A stretch of DNA of 12,730 bases from an uncultured Anaerolineaceae bacterium (GTDB lineage Bacteria; Chloroflexota; Anaerolineae; Anaerolineales; Anaerolineaceae). The translations under genes and the position numbers were made by a program. The first letter of the stretch is position 1, and every line of letters begins with the position of its first letter. Below are positions 1 through 6,737 of this stretch, piece by piece. The stretch is taken from positions 1 through 12,730 of the forward strand of contig CALESS010000253.1 of NCBI GenBank assembly GCA_937907495.1, given 5' to 3'. Under the pieces are notes generated by a model. The model made no database searches. It saw only the letters and a list, made by a program, of their open reading frames with translations, and was not told the origin of the DNA.

Positions 1-628
1 GGCTCCAGAACTCCCCATCCTTGCCGACCACCTGCTCCAGGCCAGCCAGTTCCGGCAGAATGTTCAACAGGCGTTGATGGGTGAAGGCAAAGCGTTCAAA
101 GACATCCCTGGGCAGCCCGGCGCGCGGTGTTCCCGCCAGCTCCAGCCGGTCCAGCAGCCACCACTTGGCCGTCGCCACATGCGCCAGGATGCCGATGCGG
201 CTCCAGCGCTCCCCCTCCCGTTTTTCATCCCGCGCCTCGGGGGATAAGCCCTGGCAGAATTCAAGTAAATCCGCATGGCTCCAGGCCAGCAATTGTTGAG
301 CCTGCTCCACCTCCAGACGGGTGAGCGGCTTCCAATCGCTGCGGAACCAGGCGTTGACCTCGTAGCCCTGGCTGGCGGGTTCAAATTGTTCGTTAAGGGT
401 GTGTGCCTCGAAGGTTTCCACCAGGCGTACATCAAAATCTGCGAGGTCGGCCAGCCAGCTTTGCGGGGTATGGGCGGCCAGCCAATCGGCGTAGGCCAGC
501 ACGGCTTGCGGCACCCGCAGCAGGGCTTCCGCGCCATCTATACCGTTGGCAAAACAGCCAGGGTAATCCAGTGCCCAGGCCAGGCTGCGGCCTTCAAAGT
601 TATTTTCCAATCCGATGCGAATTTGCAT
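1..628 (-). CDS. HicB-like / DinB-like two-domain protein (partial, runs off left edge)
   Basis: An open frame runs from ATG at 628-626 to the left edge (209 codons, no stop). The start has a strong GGAGG at 637-641, eight bases upstream. Residues 1-53 resemble the HicB-type alpha/beta fold: a leading strand, then ALDYPGCFANG (residues 19-29), then an acidic/hydrophobic helix ending in AYADWL. Residues about 102-209 resemble the DinB/YfiT four-helix family: LTRLEVEQAQQLLAWSH, then WSRIGILAHVATAKWW with His150, then a helix with His184. DinB-like proteins are often metal-binding thiol transferases or of unknown role; HicB domains are usually antitoxins, but a HicA partner is not visible here. 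The ORF is probably monocistronic or last in the leftward series. The domain calls come from motif recall, and the C-terminus is missing, so the metal site cannot be completed. Confidence 0.78.
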   Translation of the reverse strand, partial: MQIRIGLENNFEGRSLAWALDYPGCFANGIDGAEALLRVPQAVLAYADWLAAHTPQSWLADLADFDVRLVETFEAHTLNEQFEPASQGYEVNAWFRSDWKPLTRLEVEQAQQLLAWSHADLLEFCQGLSPEARDEKREGERWSRIGILAHVATAKWWLLDRLELAGTPRAGLPRDVFERFAFTHQRLLNILPELAGLEQVVGKDGEFWS

Positions 629-657
629 ATTTTTAACCTCCGGTGGGATTCAACTTA

Positions 658-666
658 ATCATATCA
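658..666 (-). promoter_or_regulatory. Possible extended -10 promoter for the HicB/DinB-like gene
   Basis: Read on the minus strand, this is TGATATGAT, an extended -10 element (TGn followed by a hexamer matching TATAAT at five of six positions). It lies about 30 bases before the ATG at 628, so a transcript would start near 651 and carry the GGAGG site. No good -35 hexamer is present at the usual distance, which fits an extended -10 promoter. This is a sequence match only. Confidence 0.4.
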
Positions 667-728
667 GAAGTGGGAACCACCGTAAGGACGATCGCGCAGC
701 ATCCCCCTGGAAGCAAGCGGATCAGGCT

Positions 729-821
729 CTAGAGATTGGATAGGATACCCACAATAACCAGCACCACGAAAAGGATGCCCAATCCAATGCCGATTTTATC
801 CACCAGCCGCAATTTTTTCAT
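729..821 (-). CDS. 30-residue single-span membrane protein
   Basis: ATG at 821-819 and TAG at 731-729 enclose 30 codons. An AGGAGG site at 828-833 sits six bases before the start, as strong as that of any gene here. The other nearby ATG (826) meets a stop after two codons, so this start is the only sensible one. The protein has a basic N-terminus (K2, K3, R5, K9), then an unbroken hydrophobic run from I10 to L27 with a glycine ladder (G11, G13, G15), and ends SNL. That is the form of a single transmembrane helix with a cytoplasmic basic end. It lies 51 bases after the acetyltransferase gene and is read in the same direction. The function is unknown; it could be a regulatory membrane peptide or a toxin-like peptide. 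Conservation has not been tested. Confidence 0.6.
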   Translation of the reverse strand: MKKLRLVDKIGIGLGILFVVLVIVGILSNL

Positions 822-872
822 TTCATTCCTCCTCAGCTAGAAAGGTTGCCCGGTTCGTACTCCGCAAGACGG

Positions 873-1325
873 TCAGCGCACTTTTTCCATCACCAGGGCG
901 TCTTCGCCATCCGTATAATACATTGGCCAGAGCCCCACATGCTGGTAACCGGTCTGCTCATACAGGCGGATGGCGGGCAGGTTGTTCTTCCGCACGCACA
1001 GGCGGATGGGGCGCATCGCCACCCCTTCCTCGATGGCCGCCAGCAGCGCCCGCCCCAGGCCGCTTCGCCGGAACTCCGGCTGGACGCCGATGGTCGTGAC
1101 CCAGGCGCGGCCTTCATCCGGCTTGCGTTCACCCGCGGCAAAGCCCACCATGCGCCCATTGGCAACCGCCTTCACCCGCACAATGCCCGGAAAAGTCAGC
1201 ACACCCAGCAAGTCGAACCACGGCCAAGCGTCCTGGTTAAAGCAGATCTGCTCCAGCCGGCGCAATTCCCCCAGGTCGGCCAGCGAAGCCGGTTTGATTT
1301 CAAATGGGATGGGTGTTGGGTTCAC
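873..1325 (-). CDS. GNAT-family N-acetyltransferase (RimI-like)
   Basis: This 150-residue protein has the size and layout of a single GNAT domain, which transfers an acetyl group from acetyl-CoA to an amine. The acetyl-CoA pyrophosphate loop is at R86-G91 (RRSGLG) after the strand WVTTIGVQPEF. The later RimI-like signature has N115, then A118 and L121-Y122, ending EQTGY; Tyr122 is the usual general acid. The acceptor substrate cannot be told from sequence. The chosen start is GTG at 1325-1323; no convincing Shine-Dalgarno site precedes it, and an 11-bp hairpin ends 15 bases upstream. The start could therefore be wrong by some codons, although the frame before it soon enters the hairpin. The 30-residue membrane protein follows on the same strand. 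Confidence 0.88.
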   Translation of the reverse strand: MNPTPIPFEIKPASLADLGELRRLEQICFNQDAWPWFDLLGVLTFPGIVRVKAVANGRMVGFAAGERKPDEGRAWVTTIGVQPEFRRSGLGRALLAAIEEGVAMRPIRLCVRKNNLPAIRLYEQTGYQHVGLWPMYYTDGEDALVMEKVR

Positions 1326-1340
1326 AGGGAGCAGGGAAAG

Positions 1341-1371
1341 GCGGAGGCTGCCAGGTTGCAGCAGCCTCCGC
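1341..1371 (-). terminator. Hairpin between the slipin and acetyltransferase genes, likely terminator
   Basis: GCGGAGGCTGC (1341-1351) and GCAGCCTCCGC (1361-1371) form a perfect 11-bp stem with a nine-base loop. It begins 13 bases after the slipin stop codon. On the minus strand the stem is followed by CTTTCCC, so the T tract is poor and termination may be partial or Rho-assisted. Its place at the end of the NfeD/slipin pair supports a terminator or a 3'-end stabilising role. Confidence 0.55.
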
Positions 1372-1384
1372 GGGGGGTCAGAGA

Positions 1385-2296
1385 TTATTCTGAACGTTGT
1401 TCCTTGACGAAGTTCCCCAGCAGGCTGGTGAATTCCATCGGGAAGATGTACTTGGTGGACGGGTTGGCAGACATCGTCTTGAGGGTGTCGAAGTATTGCA
1501 AGGTGACGGTGTTCTTATCCAGGGTACGGGCCACTTCCGAAATCTTGGCCAGAGCACTGGAGTAGCCATCCGCCCGCAAAATGGCGGATTGCCGGTCGCC
1601 TTCGGCACGCAGAATCTGCGATTGTTTGTCGCCATCCGCCCGCAAAATGGCAGCCTGGCGTTCGCCTTCCGCCACGTTGACGGCGGCTTCGCGGGTACCG
1701 GTAGATTCGGTGACCACGGCGCGGCGATTGCGCTCTGCTGAAAGCTGGCGGTTCATGGCATCCTGCACATCGCGGGGCGGCATGATCTCGCGGATTTCCA
1801 CGTTGGTGACCTTGACGCCCCAGCGTTCGGTGACTTCATCCAGGCGGCTGCGCAGGGCGCTGTTGATGGCTTCACGCTCGGAGAGCACACCATCCAGCGG
1901 GATGCCGCCGATGACGGAGCGCAGGGTGGTGGTGGCGATACCCTGGGCAGCCAGCTCAAAGTTGCCCACTTGCAGCACCGATTGCACCGGGTCTACCACT
2001 TTGTAGTACCACAGGAAGTCAATCGAGATCGGGGCGTTATCCTTGGTGATGGATGTTTGGGCAGGGATCTCGCGCACCTGCTCACGCAGGTCTGTCTTCA
2101 CAGCCCGGTCAATGATCGGGATGAGCAAGACAATGCCCGGTCCGCGAGCGCCCACACAGCGGCCAAGGCGGAAGACCACCAGGCGCTGATACTCCTGGAC
2201 GATGCGAATGGCGCTGGTCAGAAAGGCAATAATCACCAGGGCGACTACACCGATCAGGCACAAAATCAAAACAGTTGATCCGGTATCTCCACTCAT
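1385..2296 (-). CDS. SPFH/band-7 membrane protein (slipin, stomatin-like)
   Basis: A 303-residue protein of the stomatin/slipin class, which oligomerises on the membrane and organises microdomains or modulates membrane proteolysis. Residues about 8-30 are one hydrophobic helix (VLILCLIGVVALVIIAF). The SPFH domain follows, with RLVVFRLGR, GPGIVLLIPIIDRAVKTDLREQ, then WYYKVVDP and TTLRSVIGGIPLDGVLSER. Residues about 185-250 form the charged coiled region typical of the family. It includes three 11-residue repeats (216-248) of the type ILRA[D/E]G. ATG at 2296-2294 has AAGGAG (2303-2308) six bases upstream. It lies 43 bases after the NfeD gene, the classic partner, so the two are probably co-transcribed. 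Which slipin subtype it is, and its substrate, is not shown by the sequence. Confidence 0.95.
   Translation of the reverse strand: MSGDTGSTVLILCLIGVVALVIIAFLTSAIRIVQEYQRLVVFRLGRCVGARGPGIVLLIPIIDRAVKTDLREQVREIPAQTSITKDNAPISIDFLWYYKVVDPVQSVLQVGNFELAAQGIATTTLRSVIGGIPLDGVLSEREAINSALRSRLDEVTERWGVKVTNVEIREIMPPRDVQDAMNRQLSAERNRRAVVTESTGTREAAVNVAEGERQAAILRADGDKQSQILRAEGDRQSAILRADGYSSALAKISEVARTLDKNTVTLQYFDTLKTMSANPSTKYIFPMEFTSLLGNFVKEQRSE
1565..1651 (-). repeat. Tandem 33-base coding repeats in the slipin gene
   Basis: The protein has three consecutive 11-residue units, AILRADGDKQS, QILRAEGDRQS and AILRADGYSSA. The first and third unit share an exact 21-base stretch at 1631-1651 and 1565-1585, 66 bases apart, or two repeat periods. 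The middle copy has drifted. Repeats of this kind are common in slipin coiled regions; the exact DNA identity suggests recent duplication or gene conversion inside the gene. Confidence 0.8.
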
Positions 2297-2339
2297 TCTT
2301 AACTCCTTCTATATGGATGGAACAATTTTCAAGAAGCGG

Positions 2340-2936
2340 CTAATCTTCCGCTTTTTCCACAATAACAGACAAGCCCTCACGACGCAGGACTTTGACCCGG
2401 CAGCCGGCGGGGATGAACTGGCTGCTGCGGGCGGACCATTCCTCGCCACCCACATAGACGGTGCCTTCCATGTGAACATCGGTGCGGGATTCACCAAACT
2501 GCCCGATCACATCATCCTGGGTGGCCTTGGGGATTCGCAGGGCTTCGATGCCGCGCCGTCCGATAAGCCACAACAGGCCGGTACTGGCGGCGGAGGTAAT
2601 TGCTGCCAGCCAAGGGTTGACCGCCATCACGCCGTTTTGCGGGCGGATGAGGAAAACCGAGCCAATGACCAGGGCGGCAATGGAGATCAACAAATACCAC
2701 CAGCGGCCCGATCGGCGCAGCGCCAGCAGGAACGGGAAGACGCCCAGCACCAGCACCGCCAGCGCCCACCAGTTAATCGGCTGGGTGGCGATGCTGTAAC
2801 CGGCCAGCACCAGCAGGAACAGGGCGCCTATCTCCAATATCCCGGTGCCGGGGGAAAAGAGCGCCAGCACGGCCAGCAAAAAGCCAGCCACCAGCATTAA
2901 ATACGCTACATTTGGGTTCAGCAAAAAGAAGTCCAT
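2340..2936 (-). CDS. Short-form NfeD-family membrane protein
   Basis: This 198-residue protein has several hydrophobic segments in its first 125 residues (for example LMLVAGFLLAVLALF, the LLVLAGYSIA region, ALAVLVLGVFPFLLAL and LLISIAALVIGSVFLI). A soluble C-terminus follows from about residue 141. The latter matches the NfeD OB-fold pattern: GQFGESRT, then EGTVYVGGEEWSARS, then IPAGCRVKVLRREGLSVIVEK. It lacks the ClpP-like serine protease domain of long NfeD proteins, so it is the short form that pairs with slipins. ATG at 2936-2934 has AGGGAG (2942-2947) five bases upstream. The slipin gene follows 43 bases later. The likely role is to assemble with the slipin in membrane microdomains. Confidence 0.92.
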   Translation of the reverse strand: MDFFLLNPNVAYLMLVAGFLLAVLALFSPGTGILEIGALFLLVLAGYSIATQPINWWALAVLVLGVFPFLLALRRSGRWWYLLISIAALVIGSVFLIRPQNGVMAVNPWLAAITSAASTGLLWLIGRRGIEALRIPKATQDDVIGQFGESRTDVHMEGTVYVGGEEWSARSSQFIPAGCRVKVLRREGLSVIVEKAED

Positions 2937-2989
2937 AACAACTCCCTGGCCGCCCGGGGGAATGATCCCGCCGTATTGGCCTATCTATG

Positions 2990-2998
2990 ATTATAGCA
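2990..2998 (-). promoter_or_regulatory. Extended -10 promoter for the NfeD/slipin pair
   Basis: The minus strand reads TGCTATAAT here, a perfect extended -10 element. Transcription would begin near 2983, leaving a leader of about 47 bases before the NfeD start at 2936. No good -35 hexamer is seen. A second minus-strand TATAAT lies at 3038-3043 and could be an alternative upstream start. The identical nine-base element precedes secA. Confidence 0.55.
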
Positions 2999-3064
2999 CA
3001 GCCCAACAGCCGAGGAACTGTGCCCCCATTTGAATTCATTATACAGGCTGGCCGCGCACCCCAT

Positions 3065-3081
3065 CCACAGATTATCTGCGG
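3065..3081. promoter_or_regulatory. Small palindrome in the divergent promoter region, possible operator
   Basis: CCACAGATTATCTGCGG is a 17-base near-palindrome with one mismatched pair; its core CAGATtATCTG is perfect. It overlaps where the -35 region of the metG promoter would fall. A regulator bound here could affect metG and perhaps the divergent NfeD/slipin transcript. Only symmetry supports this call. Confidence 0.3.
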
Positions 3082-3099
3082 AGAGGGGTGTTATTAGGT

Positions 3100-3105
3100 T
3101 ATAAT
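3100..3105 (+). promoter_or_regulatory. -10 box for metG
   Basis: A perfect TATAAT lies 35 bases before the metG ATG. Transcription from about 3112 would give a short leader of about 29 bases carrying the GAGGTG ribosome site (3130-3135). There is no recognisable TTGACA at 16-18 bases upstream. The palindrome at 3065-3081 sits in the -35 position instead. Confidence 0.5.
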
Positions 3106-3140
3106 CAGGTACGCTATCCCAAACCATCCGAGGTGTTCCC

Positions 3141-4934
3141 ATGTCCGATCCCGTTCTGGTTGCAGTTGCCTGGCCCTATGCCAACGCCGAGATTCACGTC
3201 GGCAACCTGACCGGCGCCTATTTGCCGGCAGATATCTTCGCCCGCTATCAGCGGCTGCGCGGCCGGCAAGTGTTGATGGTGAGCGGCTCGGATGCTCATG
3301 GCACGCCGATCACGGTGCGCGCCGATGCTGAAGGAATCCCCCCCCGCCAGGTTTATGAGCGCTTTCACCAGGGCTTTTTGGATTTGTTCCTCCAGGCGGG
3401 CCTGACCTACGATTTGTTCACCAGCACCCACACCATCAACCACTTTGGCGTCTCGCAAAATGTGTTCACCGCCTTGCTGCAAAACGGCTACCTCTACACC
3501 CACCGCGAAATGCAATGGTACGCCCCAAGTCAGAATCGCTTTCTGCCGGACCGCTACGTGGAAGGCACCTGTTACCTCTGCGGTTACACGGGCGCCCGCA
3601 GTGACCAGTGCGATAAGTGCGGCAGCCTGCTGGAGGCGGAAAAGTTGATTGACCCGCGCTCCAAGGTGGATAACTCCACCCCGGAGCTGCGCGAAACCGA
3701 GCATTACTACCTGGACCTGGGCAAATTGCAGCCGGAGGTGGTGGCCTTCCTCAAGGAGCGCGAATCCTACTGGCGGCCAAATGTGCTGCGCCAATCCCTC
3801 GGCACCATCGAGGCGGTGGATTTGCACGGACGGCCAATCACCCGCGACCTGGATTGGGGCATCCCCGTGCCGATTGCGGATTGGGAGGGCAAGTGTCTCT
3901 ATGTCTGGTTTGAGGCCGTCATCGGTTACCTGAGCGCGGCCATTGAATGGGCCCGGCTCAGCGGTCAGCCGGATGCCTGGCGAGAATGGTGGCAGTCGGA
4001 TGCCTCCCGCACCTACTATTTCATCGGCAAAGATAATATCCCCTTCCACGCCATCATCTGGCCGGCCCAGCTCTCCGGCTGCGGGCGGGCGTTTGATGCG
4101 CTGATGGGCAGTCCCGATCCGCAGCCCCTGGTGCTGCCGTTCGATGTGCCAGCCAACGAATTCATGAACATGGAAGGTCAGAAGATTTCCGGCAGCCGCA
4201 ATTGGGGCGTCTGGTGCCGGGATTTCCTCACCCGCTATGATCCCGATCCGCTGCGTTACTACCTGACGACCAACATGCCCGAAACCAAGGATACCGATTG
4301 GGATTGGAACGATTTCTACAAGCGCAACAACGATGAACTGGTGGCTACCTGGGGCAACCTGGCCAACCGGGTGTTGTCGTTCGCCTTCAAAAACTTTGAT
4401 GGCCGCGTGCCAGAGCCAGGTGAATTGACCCCCACCGACCGTGACCTGCTTTCCCAGATCGAATCCGGGTTCCACACCGTCGGACAAGAACTGGAAGCGG
4501 TTCACCTGCGGGCAGCCCTGGGCGAGGCCATGCGCCTGGCCAGCGAGGTCAACAAATACCTGGATACCACGGCCCCCTGGCTGACCATCAAGACCGACCG
4601 GGCAGCCGCCGGACGGGCCGTTTACGTGGCGCTGCGGGCGATTGACTCGCTCAAGGTCCTCTTCTCTCCATTTGTGCCCTTCAGCAGCGAGCGGCTGCAC
4701 ACCTACTTCGGCTATACCCAGCCCCTGTTCGGTGAGCAACGCCTGGAAACGGTCAGCGATGAGCTGGGGGAACATACCGTGCTGCGCTATGACGGCTCCA
4801 CCGCCAGCGGGCGCTGGGAAGCCTCCCAGTTGGAAGGCGGACGGGTATTGGTGCAGCCCCAGCCGCTCTTCAAAAAATTGGAACCCAAGATCGTGGAAGA
4901 AGAACGCGCCCGCCTGGGCCAGCCGCGGGAATAA
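3141..4934 (+). CDS. metG: Methionyl-tRNA synthetase
   Basis: This cytosolic class I synthetase joins methionine to tRNA-Met, including the initiator. The N-terminal Rossmann fold has the HIGH-type motif HVGN at residues 19-22, after VAWPYANAEI. A zinc knuckle with Cys144, Cys147, Cys157 and Cys160 (CYLCG ... CDKCG) marks the four-cysteine, single-knuckle form. The KMSKS-type loop is KISGS at 348-352, in the context EGQKISGSRNWGVW; the second lysine is replaced, as I recall for other MetRS of this subfamily. The C-terminal half (about 390-540) is the helical anticodon-binding domain. At 597 residues it has no EMAP-II-like tRNA-binding domain after it. ATG at 3141 has GAGGTG five bases upstream. 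The M32 peptidase gene starts 62 bases after the stop with no terminator between, so co-transcription is likely. Confidence 0.97.
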   Translation: MSDPVLVAVAWPYANAEIHVGNLTGAYLPADIFARYQRLRGRQVLMVSGSDAHGTPITVRADAEGIPPRQVYERFHQGFLDLFLQAGLTYDLFTSTHTINHFGVSQNVFTALLQNGYLYTHREMQWYAPSQNRFLPDRYVEGTCYLCGYTGARSDQCDKCGSLLEAEKLIDPRSKVDNSTPELRETEHYYLDLGKLQPEVVAFLKERESYWRPNVLRQSLGTIEAVDLHGRPITRDLDWGIPVPIADWEGKCLYVWFEAVIGYLSAAIEWARLSGQPDAWREWWQSDASRTYYFIGKDNIPFHAIIWPAQLSGCGRAFDALMGSPDPQPLVLPFDVPANEFMNMEGQKISGSRNWGVWCRDFLTRYDPDPLRYYLTTNMPETKDTDWDWNDFYKRNNDELVATWGNLANRVLSFAFKNFDGRVPEPGELTPTDRDLLSQIESGFHTVGQELEAVHLRAALGEAMRLASEVNKYLDTTAPWLTIKTDRAAAGRAVYVALRAIDSLKVLFSPFVPFSSERLHTYFGYTQPLFGEQRLETVSDELGEHTVLRYDGSTASGRWEASQLEGGRVLVQPQPLFKKLEPKIVEEERARLGQPRE

Positions 4935-4996
4935 ACTCCCCCGCCCCTTTGATCTTTGCCAGTTCCAGATTGCTGCTTGAGAAGCCCGGAGGTTGA

Positions 4997-6499
4997 ATGC
5001 AGGAAAAATTCATCGCACTCAAACAACGTTTAGCCGAAATTTACGACCTGGATATGGCTGGCAGCCTGCTCGGTTGGGACCAACAGGTCAACATGCCGTC
5101 CGGAGGCGCCCATGGCCGCGGCCGTCAATCGGCCCTGCTGGCCCGGCTCTCGCTGGAGCGCTCCAGCGACCCCGAACTGGGCCGCCTGCTGGATGATCTC
5201 CAGCCCTGGGCTGAATCCCTGCCCTACGAATCCGATGAGGCCAGCCTGGTGCGGGTGGCCCGGCGGGATTTTGAGCGCATGGTACGCATTCCCCCGGCCT
5301 TCATGACCGAGTTCCACCAACATTCCGCCCTCAGCTACCAGGCCTGGAGCGAAGCCCGCCCCGCCGGTGACTTCAAGAAGGTGGAACCCCTGCTCGAGCG
5401 CTCCCTCGAACTCAGCCGGCGCATGGCGGATTTCTTCCCCGGCTACGAGCATATTGCCGACCCGCTGATTGATTTTGCCGATTACGGCCTCAAGGCCGCC
5501 AGTGTACAGTCCCTGTTTGCCGAACTGCGCCAGGGCTTGCTGCCGCTGGTGCAGGCCATCACCGCTCTGCCGCCCGCCGATGATTCCTGCCTGCACCGCC
5601 ACTACCCGCGCCAGGCGCAGTGGGATTTCGGCATTGAGGTCATTCGGGCGTTGGGTTATGATTTCAACCGCGGCCGCCAGGATTTTGCGCCGCACCCCTT
5701 CACCACCAAGTTCGGCCTGGGGGATGTGCGCATCACCACCCGGGTGGATGAGAATTTCCTGACGGATGCACTCTTCAGTACCATCCACGAAGCCGGGCAT
5801 GCCATGTATGAGCAGGGTATCCGGCTGGATTTTGAGGGTACCCCGCTCGCTTCCGGCACTTCTTCCGGCGTCCACGAGAGCCAATCCCGCCTGTGGGAGA
5901 ACCTGGTCGGGCGCAGCCTGGAGTTCTGGCATTTTTACTACCCCCGCCTCCAGGCGGCTTTTCCCGTCCTGGCAGATACCTCGCTGGAGCAGTTCTACCG
6001 CGCCATCAACAAGGTGGAGCGCTCTTTGATCCGCGTGGATGCAGACGAGGTGACCTACAACTTGCACGTCATGCTGCGCTTTGACCTGGAGCTGGAGTTG
6101 TTGGAAGGCAAACTGGCAGTGCGCGACCTGCCACAGGCCTGGAACAGCCGCTTCCAGCAGGATTTGGGCATCACCCCGCCCTCTGACCGGCTGGGGGTGC
6201 TGCAAGATATCCACTGGTACGGCGGCCAAATCGGTGGTGTATTCCAGGGCTACACCCTGGGCAACATCCTCTCTGCCCAGTGGTTTGCAGAAGCCTGCAA
6301 AGCCCATCCGGGCATCCCGGCAGAGATGGAGAACGGGCAATTCGGCAATCTGCACGGCTGGCTGCGGGAGAACATCTACCAGCACGGGCGCAAGTTCACC
6401 GCCAATGAGCTGGTGCAACGCATCACCGGCGGCCCGCTGCGGATTGAGCCATACCTCAATTATTTGCAGGCCAAATACCAGGGTCTGTATCCTTGTTAA
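4997..6499 (+). CDS. Metallocarboxypeptidase, family M32 (Taq carboxypeptidase type)
   Basis: This 500-residue zinc enzyme removes C-terminal residues from peptides, with broad specificity, and is expected in the cytosol because no signal peptide is present. The zinc motif HEAGH is at residues 264-268, in the context STIHEAGHAMYEQG. The third ligand lies in the family signature HESQSR starting at His293 (Glu294). Other M32 hallmarks are GWDQQVNMPSGGAHGR near the N-terminus, DVRITTRVDENF before the zinc site, and QDIHWYGGQIGGVFQGYTLG near the C-terminus. The length is normal for the family. ATG at 4997 has GGAGG (4988-4992) four bases upstream. It follows metG closely and ends at a clear terminator, so it is probably the last gene of that transcript. 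Confidence 0.96.
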   Translation: MQEKFIALKQRLAEIYDLDMAGSLLGWDQQVNMPSGGAHGRGRQSALLARLSLERSSDPELGRLLDDLQPWAESLPYESDEASLVRVARRDFERMVRIPPAFMTEFHQHSALSYQAWSEARPAGDFKKVEPLLERSLELSRRMADFFPGYEHIADPLIDFADYGLKAASVQSLFAELRQGLLPLVQAITALPPADDSCLHRHYPRQAQWDFGIEVIRALGYDFNRGRQDFAPHPFTTKFGLGDVRITTRVDENFLTDALFSTIHEAGHAMYEQGIRLDFEGTPLASGTSSGVHESQSRLWENLVGRSLEFWHFYYPRLQAAFPVLADTSLEQFYRAINKVERSLIRVDADEVTYNLHVMLRFDLELELLEGKLAVRDLPQAWNSRFQQDLGITPPSDRLGVLQDIHWYGGQIGGVFQGYTLGNILSAQWFAEACKAHPGIPAEMENGQFGNLHGWLRENIYQHGRKFTANELVQRITGGPLRIEPYLNYLQAKYQGLYPC

Positions 6500-6503
6500 C
6501 CCC

Positions 6504-6539
6504 ATCGGACTGCGGGCATGCTCGCAGTCCGATTTTGAT
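6504..6539 (+). terminator. Intrinsic terminator after the M32 peptidase
   Basis: ATCGGACTGCG (6504-6514) pairs perfectly with CGCAGTCCGAT (6523-6533) around an eight-base loop, and TTTGATT follows. It begins five bases after the stop codon. This is the clearest terminator in the window and closes the metG-peptidase unit. Confidence 0.88.
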
Positions 6540-6603
6540 TAAGGGTCAGGGCGAACCCGGCACAGGAGTTACCAAAACATAGCCGGAAAGTGACGAATCT
6601 CGC

Positions 6604-6632
6604 TTGACTTAAGGGCTTGTTTGTGGATTAAT
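6604..6632 (+). promoter_or_regulatory. Possible promoter before the secreted nucleotidase gene
   Basis: TTGACT (6604-6609, five of six matches to TTGACA) is followed after 17 bases by ATTAAT (6627-6632, four of six matches to TATAAT). Transcription would start near 6639, about 190 bases before the ATG at 6827. If that is correct, the first strand of the foldable segment at 6622-6629 would not be in the RNA. A second candidate is TTGACG (6697-6702) with AATTAT at 6719-6724. Confidence 0.35.
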
Positions 6633-6717
6633 AATAGATGAGAATGGATATTTCTATCCTTGGAATCTCTCATCTTGATAAGCCAACCCATGCTGGTTGA
6701 CGGGTTGGCAATCCACA
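6622..6717 (+). other. Foldable three-helix segment in the nucleotidase leader
   Basis: TGTGGATT (6622-6629) pairs with AATCCACA (6710-6717) and encloses two more hairpins. One pairs GATGAGA (6637-6643) with TCTCATC (6668-6674) and has an inner GGATA/TATCC stem (6646-6650 with 6655-6659). The other pairs GCCAACCC (6682-6689) with GGGTTGGC (6702-6709), directly abutting the closing helix. All pairs are Watson-Crick. A second GGTTG at 6695-6699 could compete for the CAACC strand. I match it to no known riboswitch. It could be a structured RNA leader, a small inverted-repeat element, or chance. The rest of 6500-6826 holds the terminator, a promoter candidate and the small ORF; 6540-6600 shows nothing I recognise. 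Confidence 0.4.
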
Positions 6718-6737
6718 GAATTATTTGGAGGGTAATC

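Noticed and set aside
1..628. A HicAB toxin-antitoxin module
   Set aside because: Only a HicB-like N-terminal domain is visible, fused to a DinB-like domain. No HicA-like small basic ORF was found next to it within the window.
4182..4196. A damaged KMSKS loop (KISGS) in MetRS
   Set aside because: The context SRNWGVW and my recall of similar KxSxSRNW forms in other bacterial MetRS indicate a normal subfamily variant and not a loss of function.
3114..4775. A 553-codon open frame antisense to metG
   Set aside because: It lies wholly over a gene with all MetRS motifs and its protein has no recognisable domains. Long antisense frames are expected in GC-rich coding DNA. Similar antisense frames at 5030-6505 and 6983-8725 were rejected for the same reason.
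6540..6600. A cyclic di-GMP or similar known riboswitch, suggested by CAGGGCGAACCCGGCACAGGAG-like text
   Set aside because: The conserved core and helix order of the classes I know could not be fitted; the likeness is limited to short GC-rich words.
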